Made by a program: the position numbers and the translations under genes. Shown in pieces: positions 22,150-31,800 of a stretch of DNA of 64,000 bases. Source of the DNA: Mytilus galloprovincialis. Its lineage: Eukaryota; Mollusca; Bivalvia; Mytilida; Mytilidae. Where the stretch lies: NCBI RefSeq assembly GCF_965363235.1, contig NC_134847.1:64976144-65040143 (forward strand), written 5' to 3'. The notes beneath the pieces are model-generated. The model saw nothing but the letters and a program-made list of their open reading frames with translations. It had not been told where the DNA came from and did not search any database. Each line of letters begins with the position of its first letter. The first letter of the stretch is position 1.

Positions 22150-25117
22150 AATAATTAAGAAAATAATTTTCGTCTCATAAAACTCTTATGTAAACATTTG
22201 CTTAAACATTTTTGAATATCAGAACATTTCATTATTTCAACAAGTTTGACATCATCATTTAACATTGAGAAATTGTCAATATATTTTGAACATTCGAACA
22301 ACAATTCAAACCTAATGTCATCATATAAGGAACATTGCAAAAGAAAATGTTTTTCAGATTCAACACAATTTAAGGAACAAAATTTACAAAGTCTATTTTC
22401 TAAAGCTGTAGGCGGCCTGGTGTACCTGCCAGTCTCGATGGCTAACGGGAGCGAGCCGGCGCGGAACAAGGCTAGAGTACGTCTGTACGAGCGTGGTATA
22501 ATTTGGAGAACGTATGTCTCGGCAAAATTGTTATAGTTTTAAATAACCTGTACGTTCGAAGTTTGTTGCCATTTTGATGTCCACGATCATTGAATAGTTC
22601 ACTTTGCCATTCGGTATTGTCTAAAACCTTTATTTTGTCCGTCACAAACTTCATAACTGTTTTCGTAGATAAAGATAGATCGTTTACGGTGTTTCGAATG
22701 TTTAATAACTCGGTAAATTTATCCACATCGCGGCACCAACCTTTGCGTCTTCTTGAGGCCCACCTCAATATTTTGAACACGTTCCGATTTTTGTCTGTTC
22801 TTGTGATTTTACACAAAAGTCTGATACATGATATATGATGCTTATTTAAACATGAAATCCACCCCATGTCGCCCCGACTTGCGATATTGGACGTGTTTTT
22901 TCCCACAGATAAAAAGAATTTACATGCTTTGTTTTGAACTGTATTAATGACATTTATTGATTTAGTTCCCCACACTGCACTTCCATACATTAGAATTGGA
23001 TCCACCATAGAGTTATAAAGTTTAGTATATACACTATATGACATTCCACCAGATGATGCAAATTTACCAAAAAGAGCTCCTAAAGCTTGACTAGCGGACT
23101 TCGCGAGTTCTTTACTGTTTTTGATAAAAGTCAAATGCTCGTCTAGCCATATCCCAAGATACTTATATGAGTCAATGCATTTAATACTGTTTTCATCACA
23201 TTCAAAATTACATCTGGTAACGTTAAATGACTGTGGGCGGAAATGTACAACTTTAGTTTTATCTGCGTTAATGGATAACTTCCAGTTAGAACACCAGTCT
23301 GTCAACACGTCCAACATATTTTGTAGACTGTCTTCGTTGGGCGCAATTAAGGCAATGTCATCCGCGTACAACAATATGCTCAGTGTTCCAGCTAGGCCGT
23401 TTTCAGAGGGCGTGGCGCCCGCCCTTTTCCGAGTGGCGCCCTGTGCCCTTTTTACAGTTTCCAGGGTGCCCTGCCTTTTTTGAAGATCGATTGCATATTA
23501 ATTTGCGTATTGATATGATACGCTAATTACTAAATTTTACCTGGGGAAAAGATTATGACTTTGTTTACCACCCCAAGCTACAACTGGTGTCATAATCTGT
23601 TGTTATAGGTAATCCGTTTATCGGATGGGTCATTAATGATCATCAACATTAATTCGTTCAAATAGAATCGGTCAGTCGGCAATTATCTTTGAAGAAATGT
23701 GCATACAACAACTTGGGCACAATTTGCGATGTTTACCGTAGTTTCATGGAAGAAACGTAATGACAGAAAGTTGGAAAACCATTATAAACTCGTTGAAGAC
23801 ATTGTTTTACTTGTTTTCTGTAAAATAAACAGAAAATTCAGACGTATTTGTCATTGACTGCCTTCATTTTTGATACAACAAATAACAAAATCGGCCGCCA
23901 TATTGTGATCATATTTACGTACTGTTTATAATCCTCCAAAGAAGGAGCACACCTGAATAAAGAAAGATAACTCAATCTGATTTTTTTCCTAGCATTGAGT
24001 AACCCATTTACATATTCTAAAATGTGTCTCCATACTTCTTGCTTAAGAATATATATGTTTAGGTATTTATTTTGAGTTATGGGAAAAGTTAAAGAGGGTC
24101 TTAGTAGCAGTGTTGGTAGGGTGCCTTGGTCATCTTTTTCTGTATTCTTTATTTTTGATACTATTTTTCACTGTTGCTTTATATCCTAAAATTGTGAATT
24201 TACTGAGCACAGCTGTTTTGTGCTGTATTGCCATCAAGCACAGCAGGGGTAGAAAGGTGAAACTGATAAATTGTGGTAGACCATAGAAACAGTATGAAAC
24301 TGATCTCCTTTCAAAACATACTGCATATAAAGTTCAACTGTGCCAAGCAATGATAAAAAAACTTGTGTGACAAGCTGCTTGACAAGTTAATTTCAGCCTT
24401 AAAAGTAGAAAGATAGAGTTCTATATGGGCTAAAGATGTTGTTCTTGTATAACCTGTGATTCAACGAATAAACACAAATGTTTGATTAACATCTTGTATT
24501 AAAATATGCCCTTTTCATATTATCATATCGCGCGTTAAATGCCCTTTTTCAGGATTGGCACCCTGCCCTTTTGAAAACCTAGCTGGAACACTGATGCTTA
24601 ACATAGTCTCATGAACATTAATTCCACAATTCAACGCATTTATACGATCTGCAAGGTCATTAATATATACAGCGAAGAGCGTAGGTGACAGTATACAGCC
24701 TTGTTTTACACCGGACGTCACACTGAACCAAGGGGTTAACTCATTATTCACACGTACAGTACATTGGACATCTTCATAAAGCGATTTGATTGCACCAAGA
24801 AACGATTGTTGTTATTCTCACTATTATTTGTAAACAAGGTTTGAAACTCATCTTTCCATTTGTTTAAAACACTGTTCTTATCCGTTTTTACATTTCCTGT
24901 ATCGTCAATAATGGCCCACGGAACGTGTGGTTTTCGTTCATTCTCTATTCCGGTCTTTCCTATCGATTTCCAAAATTCACTTTGGCTACACGCATTCAGT
25001 TGGTCTTCAAGTTTTTGTTGTTCCTGATACACATATTTCCTTTTATATTTCTGATTTAGCCTATCGAATTGTTTTCTAACGCTACAGAACTCTTCTTTAA
25101 GTTTACGTTTGATTTAT
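22150..25117 (-). mobile_element. Degraded LINE (reverse transcriptase), split by a DNA element
   Basis: Read on the minus strand the order is: endonuclease-RT linker (25117 to about 24800, with SEFWKSIGKTG and HVPWAIID), RT core GVKQGCILSPTLFAVYINDL (24515-24751), catalytic YADDIALIAP (near 23360), the thumb (GYLGIWLD-like KYLGIWLDEHL, then DPILMYGSAVWG) and a C-terminal zinc knuckle CKFCSLNCVESEKHFLLQC (22155-22469). It is not functional: the 5' end is missing, part of the RT fingers is deleted with a frame change near 24800, another frame shift lies near 22480, and a 1213-bp element splits the RT just before YADD. Removing that insert with one target copy restores the codons MLSILLYADD. 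Confidence 0.85.
23381..24593. mobile_element. Non-autonomous hAT-like DNA transposon (1213 bp)
   Basis: The ends are exact 16-bp terminal inverted repeats, CAGTGTTCCAGCTAGG, continuing as weaker homology (TTTTCA, AGGGC, GGTGCC). The flanks carry ATGCT on both sides (23376-23380 and 24594-24598), a 5-bp target duplication. Excision in silico restores the reverse-transcriptase frame of the host LINE, which fixes the boundaries. No transposase is encoded. CAGTG-type ends fit hAT; a 5-bp duplication fits the hAT5 clade as I recall it rather than the usual 8 bp. Confidence 0.8.
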
Positions 25118-25336
25118 ATATGTTTTGATATAATTATACCCAATAATCTTGAAAACTTGTAATAAAGACATAATCAACCTAGTTGTTTTATACTCATCTA
25201 AGGAAAATATTTTTCAAAGGCCTTTTTTAATTTGTTTACCGTACACCTTTAACATTATAATAAAAATAATAAACATTTATAAATTACAATTAATATATAT
25301 TTATTTTTATTCCTTAGAAATATTTTTTTTATTGGG

Positions 25337-25438
25337 GCCGGATCGACTTAACATATGGGCCGGATCGACATGGGGCCGGATCGACGTGGGACGGATCGAC
25401 TCGGGCCGGATCGACGTGGGGCCGGATCGACCCGAAAG
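25337..25438 (-). repeat. GTCGATCCGGCCCCAA minisatellite (right arm)
   Basis: About six units of GGGGCCGGATCGAC, the reverse complement of the left-arm unit, forming the right inverted end of the 4.5-kb element. Confidence 0.85.
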
Positions 25439-25560
25439 CGATTCTCACTCGGGGTGCTAAAAATATCAGTACATCAGAAGGGTAATTTTCACCCTCTCAT
25501 ACACATCTCTGGTACCTAGACCAGAGTTTAAACTAGAATGGGTACTTTGGGGGCCTCGGT
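25439..25560 (+). repeat. tRNA-derived SINE, 3' half
   Basis: This half starts with the second copy of CGATTCTCAC and continues TCGGGGTGCTAAAAATATCAG and ACATCTCTGGTACCTAGACCAG. It completes the SINE started at 20738. The 3' end is approximate. Confidence 0.55.
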
Positions 25561-25599
25561 TGGTCAAAGTTGTTCCCTACTTGACCTGGAGATCAATCT

Positions 25600-26170
25600 T
25601 CTGATATCTCTCTGGTTTGTCTGTTTCCACCGAGTGGCCTGGTGGTTCTCTCCGAGTACTTTGGCTTCCTCCACCATAATAACAGACTTCCCGGTGTCCT
25701 AGCACTCCCTTAGTGTTGGGTGGGGATTGAGTTGTCCTTGTAAAAATAATTGTCGTATAAATATACGTTAGTGACACATCTCCATTAATCCAGATAGGGA
25801 GTGTACATGGCTGCCACTGTAGCCTCGCAGCTTTCGAGGGGTTCTTCGGATATCGGAGGCATTTACCAGTACATACATACATATGTGAGAGAAACTCATT
25901 GGTTTGTCTGTTTCCACGGAGTTGCCCATGGTTCTCTATGAGCAGTCCTTCGGCTTCCTCCACCATAATGACAAACTTCCTAGTTTCCTACATGTAGCAC
26001 TCCCTTTGTTTTGGGTGAAGATTAACTGATTAATACATGTACATGTACACGTTTATAGTGACATATCCCCATTAATCCCGATAGGGAGTGTACATAGATG
26101 CCACTGTACTCTCGCACCTTTTGAGGGGTTCTTCGGATAACAGATGCGAAATCCAGTACTAACATACACA
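25600..26170. repeat. Tandem pair of diverged ~287-bp units
   Basis: Two direct copies start near 25612 and 25899. Shared blocks are GGTTTGTCTGTTTCCAC, GGCTTCCTCCACCATAAT, AGCACTCCCTT, GACATATCCCCATTAATCC-like, GATAGGGAGTGTACAT and GAGGGGTTCTTCGGATA. The frames at 25577-25966 and 26022-26297 (minus) run across the repeats and are not credible genes. Confidence 0.7.
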
Positions 26171-26349
26171 CATACAGAAAAATAAGAGAAATACAGTGTC
26201 TGAGTAGGGTACGAGTAGTCCAAATAGACGTCTTTGAAAGGATTCTTTTATTCTCTTGCTTTGACGACTTTGCCATTGCTTTGCAGGAAGATGTCAAAAC
26301 AAAAAAACAAAATAGCCTTTCATGATGTCATAATAGACCATGTAGACCA

Positions 26350-26723
26350 CTTTTGAGTGTGTTCCTCACCAGAAAAAACTCATCAATTATGCATGCCTTT
26401 ATGATGTCATTTATCTGATAGAGGGGATCACCTGTATCCTTGCACTATTAATGGCAATGTTCATCAAGCATTTTAGTGATCGTCATTGTGCAGGATGACC
26501 TAGAAATAGTGTTTGTTCTGTAGGTACTTAATGACAATTTCCTAATGACAGAAGTGCTGATTCTCAATCATGCGAATTCAATTTGCCAAATAATTCCTGC
26601 AATTTAGTATAATTTTTCTAACCAATCGCTCAACTTGGAAACGAAAGTGATGATGCCTCTAAACGCACAAATGATGTTCACTTAAACCAAAGTTTTTCTC
26701 AGAAATACATCAAACTCGAAAGG
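26350..26723 (+). mobile_element. MITE-like repeat, copy 1 (inverse partner at 55843-56216)
   Basis: This stretch aligns over its whole length to the reverse complement of 55843-56216. Shared words are CTCATCAATTATGC, GATAGAGGGGAT, GTCATTGTGCAGGAT, GTACTTAAT, CTAATGACAG and ACGCACAAATGATGTTCACT. Its outer ends carry TTTCGAGTTTG-like sequence in inverse orientation, suggesting short terminal inverted repeats. No coding capacity. Confidence 0.7.
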
Positions 26724-27095
26724 CAAATTGGCTTTCATAGGCTTGTAAACCGGCTAACCTAATGTCAGCAGATCAGAATAAAACTGAGATAAGAAACAAA
26801 CCTGGTGTCTTTTTAAATATTTTTCCTTTAAATATTAACTTTAATCATAATGGAATCTGTAATAACAAAAATTCAAACAATAATCGATAAGCATTACAAA
26901 CATGAGGTGGAAAAAAATAAAAAAAATAAAAATAGCTTTATCTTACTACAGAAATCAAGAAAAGAAGATACAAACAAATGTTGATTTGACATGTTTACTT
27001 GTGACGGATTATAAATTTAAAACTGGTTCTGTGTCAGATACTTTATAATCAATAAAAGGAATACTAATCTCTGAAACCAGACTTACAAAAAAAGT

Positions 27096-27312
27096 AGGGG
27101 TTTACTGTTTTACCTCTGTCCAATTAAATATTTACTGTCGCATCTTTCACAGGAACAACATTAAAACGATTAACTGAAATTTGGTATCTGAGTTTATATG
27201 AGTTGCGTCTTTCTTAGGCTGAATTTGGTTTCACTGTTTTTTAAGGTCATCTATACAATGTACCTTGCGATGCTTTTTCACTCAACAACTTCCTGTTTAC
27301 CCGATACTTTAA
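27096..27312 (+). repeat. Decayed copy of the TATACCCCC repeat family
   Basis: GTAGGGGTTTACTGTTTTACCTCTGTC and CAACAACTTCCTGTTTACCCGA match the 5' half of the repeat at 50480-50965. The matching 3' end (GTGAGCAGTAGGTCACAG and TCACTTGTTT) lies at 28589-28620, so one old copy may span both with later insertions between. Confidence 0.6.
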
Positions 27313-27412
27313 GCCAAGGATCCGGAAAAATTTTCACTTAATTTTGGTCATTTTCATATAACTTAAAAGTTGGTGCCCCTTTTCAAAAAAAGTTTGTCAA
27401 AATCTCATTACT

Positions 27413-27660
27413 GCATGAGTATGAGGGTCTGGATTGGGGGGGGGGGGGGGGGTTCTGTTATCCTGTAAACATTTAATTTTCATCTCCTTTCTCTCTAATC
27501 ATTAAAAAATTAACCCCTTTTTTCTCTAATCTTCAAATAATTAACCCCTTTTTTTCTCTAATCTTCATTTTTTTTGCCTGTTATTCTCTAGTCTTCATTT
27601 TTTAAGGGCATTATTCTTTAATCATTTAACCCAATCCAAACCCTTGAGTATGCTCATACT
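27413..27660. mobile_element. Hairpin-ended repeat with a G17 run
   Basis: The left end reads GAGGGTCTGGATTGGG and runs into 17 consecutive G (27436-27452). The right end reads CCCAATCCAAACCCTTGAGT, its inverse. The interior is a tandem of TCTCTAATCTTCATTTTTT-like units. This looks like a small non-autonomous element. Confidence 0.5.
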
Positions 27661-28860
27661 CGTAGCATCAACAAACTTGTTTCACTGTTGCATCGCATTT
27701 ACTTCATCATGTTCATGATTTATCCTACCATTTTCCTAAAATCGATTACAGTTTAAAAATAAAATGATTTTAATGACTCAAAACGATAACTTTCTCAGTC
27801 ATTGCTATGTTTCTTTGATTCTGAAGTAATTCAAACGGGATGTAATGCAACAATACTAAAACGAACAATTCCGGACTCATTTCCGGATTAAGTTTTGTTT
27901 ATCATATTCACAGGAAATCATCGGCTTTTTAATATTTTACCTTTAATAGTGTAAGAAAAAAAATATTCTTGAAAATAGTTGCACTTGCTTTATTTAGCAT
28001 GAAATCATTTTAAATAAAATTTACAATTCAGTGTCTTATCTGCGGAAGAGAATTTCATATTACATAGTAGACAAAGCATGTGTGTTTAATAGTGGTGAAA
28101 AAATACTTTTTTTCTACGCAAATTAACACTGATTAAATCAAGTTTTAATTTAATTTTAAATCATAATTGACAATTGTCTTAGCTGAATAGTAATGAAATA
28201 ATGAAGACAGTTGGTATGGAATTTTAATTTCTTTATAATATTAGTTCGGAGCTTGTTATTAATAGCTAGGTGTGAATTAAAAACACAGGTAAAGACATTA
28301 GCGATCATTAGCCAATAGCTCCCCGAGGCATTAATATAGTTATTGGGAGGGCCCTCAGGATTATAACTGGAGTGGCAGTTTAATTACATAAAATCTATAA
28401 CAAAACAAAAATATGTTCAAAATGGCAATTTTGAAACTTGATCTCAACAAAATGACCGAAATTATTTCTGTTGAAAAATAAAATTTTACCTAAATCCCAA
28501 TTACACGTTTAGGACAAAATACTTTCAGTTTAGGACAAGACTGGCAAATATGACCGTTTCCAGACCCATGCTTTTTGTCATTATATATTAGTGAGCAGTA
28601 GGTCACAGATTCACTTGTTTAAATCTTGAATGCAATATGAAATCAAAAAAGAAAATCAAATGAGATTAATTTTAAAACTTTCATTATCATTTGACTTATG
28701 CTATGAACACACAAGTCCAGAAGGCAGATTTTCATGAGTCTTATCCTCATGGATTTATTAGTCTCAGAAAATAGTTTAGAGAACTCTTTTATGATTTTGA
28801 GCTTCTTTTATTCATTATATTTACTTGGATCCAAATTCTTTGATTTAAATATTTTTCCAG

Positions 28861-28880
28861 GTAAAACACAATGATATAAG
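28861..28880 (+). promoter_or_regulatory. WDR3 5' leader end with a minimal upstream ORF
   Basis: A good 3' splice site (ATTTTTCCAG) ends at 28860. The 20 bases that follow include ATG-ATA-TAA at 28871-28879, one base before the main ATG at 28881. If this exon start is right, every transcript carries a two-codon upstream ORF. A first non-coding exon is implied upstream but not located. Confidence 0.45.
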
Positions 28881-31800
28881 ATGGGCGTGACTAAGCAGTA
28901 CCTGAGGTATATACCAGGGCCATCATTTGGTGTGATAGGTAGTCCTAAAGCCAACATATTATTCTTGGATGTCCGAGGAGTTAGAGGGAAATATTGTGCA
29001 GTGGGAGCTTGTGAAGATGTTATTGTATGGGATTTAAGGACCGGAGAAAAGGTTTGTCTTAGAATAAAAATTAGACTAAAGCAACAGCAATGTATAGATC
29101 ATTGGGACATCATCCTACCCAGTCTTCACGCTGAGTGGCATCCCAGGCAGCCCAGGATTGTAAAATTGCTCTCTGGCCTGTAAAAATCATATCTACAGGC
29201 CAACAGAATCTAACTAAAAATTTTCAAAAATTGAACTCCGGGCCTGTAGATTTAGCAGTTCATCGTGAAGACTGCCTACCTACAAATATTGAAAGACAGT
29301 TATAAACTGTAATATGAGATATGAATAAGAAATGCAAATGTTCAGCTTGGATACATTTAAATAGTGTAAAGTATCAAACAGGTTGGGAACAAACCCTCTA
29401 TATGGTGATTATACCTGTATAGAGGGATAATCCTTCTATAGAGGGGTAAAATTATCCCTCTATAGAGGGGTATTTTTGTTTAGACTGGATTTAAATCAAA
29501 ATAGGGCAGAATGGCATTCTCTACTTATTATGGCAGTAACCTGGAACAGTTGATGTACTTAATTTAATATGCACCATGATTGAAAGCTGTGATGATCAGG
29601 TAAATTCTACTCACTTATGCCTCACTGAACAGAATTTCTATTGTTAGATTTAACATGAAATTTAAAGGTCAACTATACCTTTTGTTGTTGATCCGGTGTT
29701 CAGATAGGTTTACAATAGATTGCAAGTTTTGTCACTTTAGGAGAAAACTGGTTATCCCAATTTTTAGTAAAGTGCATATGTTGATGCATATAATGCTAGA
29801 GATTATATCCAATATACCTAGAAAATGCCATTCTGCCCTAATTTGCTTTAAATCCAGTGCAAACAAAAATACCCCTCTATAGAGGGATAATTTTATCCCT
29901 CTAAAGAAGGATTATCCCTCTATAGAGGTATAATCACCATACAGGGGATTTGTTCCCAACCTGTCAAAATGATAAAGGCACACCCTTAATGAAGCAGAAT
30001 AATTAGCAAAAAGCACCATTTGCAGCTAAATTTGTACAATGTGTGGTCTTGACAAAGTCTCCTTGGTTAGGCATATATATAGACTAAGTACAACATGTAC
30101 ATCTACTAACAAGGACAAATACAGGATTATTGAAGAGTGAACTTTTAGTGAATTGAAGTTACTGCATACCGTGGATTCATTATTATTAATAGGATACCAT
30201 TTTTTGTCAAAAATCAATGACTTAAATTTATATACATGTAGGCTCACATGCAGAATTTTGCAAAACCAAGAAATCAAATATCCACCATGTCCACAATAAA
30301 GAAAGTTTTACTGAATCCACGAAAATAAATTAATCCACATTACAAGTACTTTAATTTATATGACAATTTAAATTTTAAGACATTCTTCAAAGCTTTTATA
30401 TAATGAAAGTTATTTGTAGACTTATAATAAAGTTACTAGACATAATGTTCCAATTACAATTTGCTTGTAGTTTAACACACTAAAGGGAGATAAGCATGAA
30501 GTAACAGCTTTAGCCAAGTCACCAGATAAGAAACATATAGCTGTAGGTTATAATGATGGAATGGTCAAAGTATTTGATGTGGCCAGTGGTGATCTGGTCG
30601 TCAATTTTAGTGGACACAAGTCTACTGTTACCACACTGTCTTATGATCACCAGGGGATGAGGCTTGTGTCAGGAGGAAAGGTAGGTACAAGTGTATAAAC
30701 AGGTAGACAAAATTATTTAAGGAAATGAAACATTCAAGTTACACTTTATTTAGAAATATCATTAAAAACCATATACTGTATTAGTGCATCAGACCACATG
30801 GTTAAAGTTACAAATCCCATTGCAATCAAAATTGAGTCTGTTATCTATAATTGATTGAAAGATGTTCTGCTGATTTGAATTTTACATGCTTCAATAAAAA
30901 CCAGGCTGAAAGTCAGTGAATGTCATGGGGGGGGGGGGGGGGGGGGGGGGGGGGGAAATACGACCAAAAGACAAACAACAGTATACAAAACATGAACCCA
31001 ACCATTTTCCATTGAATAGAAAATAGTAGAAACTGTCTAAATCTTACAAGGTTGATATAACAATTAACAGGATCAACAATGAAAAGAAAACCAACTTATT
31101 TTGAACTGTTATAAAAAATAAGTTTGACTATTATAGATTGTCTCAGACAACCAAATAGGAGAAGTTTTGACATAAGGCTATGAATAACAGTCATTTTAGA
31201 AGTATTTTCATCTGCCGGTTAAGTCAAAATTCCTATGTTTATAGATTAAGGGCATATATGTATCTACATACATATCTTGCTTGGCATGAAAGTAAACTAA
31301 TAAGGTATACATTCAACATTCAATGCAATAACTAAATAGAGTTTCTGCTTTATATCGCAGTTGATTCTATATTGTTTGATGGCTTGTAGTTAGTTATAAA
31401 TATAATTCACTTTAAATCTAATGTAGGTTTTGATTAAAAGTAACAACTGATTATTTGACTTGTCTATCATTTTCTCTATTGTAGGACACAGATGTCATTG
31501 TTTGGGATATTGTGAATGAAGCAGGTCTCTTCAGATTGAAAGGTCACAAAGGTCAAATTACTCAACTGTCATTTCTAAAACAGAAGGATGTTTTGATTAC
31601 TAGGTACTAATAAACTTCATTATATATATATATGTATACAACTCGTCTAAACATCAACCCAACAATGTTAGATCTGTAAATTTGCTTTCGCAAATTTTTG
31701 GTTCTTCCCTCGCCGAGATTCGAACCCATGCTACTGTGATATCGTGTACATACATACAGCTGAACTTAGAACTAAGAAAAACATGTTGAAGTAATTTTAC

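Larger units (their letters stand above)
20918..25438. mobile_element. 4.5-kb element with inverted minisatellite ends
   Basis: The left end (20918-21019) is a tandem array of a unit of about 16 bp, GTCGATCCGGCCCCAA-like. The right end (25337-25438) is the same array in inverse orientation (GGGGCCGGATCGAC). The flanks carry an exact 10-bp direct repeat, CGATTCTCAC, and the two flanks together form one tRNA-derived SINE. Those facts support insertion of one 4521-bp unit. No transposase frame was found; the interior is A+T-rich DNA and a LINE relic. A 9-10-bp duplication is typical of Mutator-like elements and the arrayed ends recall foldback elements; the class is therefore undecided. Confidence 0.65.
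26724..28860. other. Upstream flank of WDR3, promoter region not resolved
   Basis: The stretch must contain the WDR3 promoter and, if the acceptor at 28859-28860 is used, a non-coding first exon. I cannot place either. It holds repeat pieces at 27096-27312, 27413-27660 and 28589-28620; the rest is A+T-rich. Confidence 0.45.

Noticed and set aside
22246-23483. Plus-strand frames at 22246-22536, 22590-22838 and 23121-23483
   Set aside because: They are antisense to the minus-strand LINE reverse transcriptase and show no motifs of their own.
25577-26297. Two minus-strand frames of 129 and 91 codons
   Set aside because: They overlap a tandem pair of diverged repeat units and have no domain; the same bases are read in different frames in the two units.
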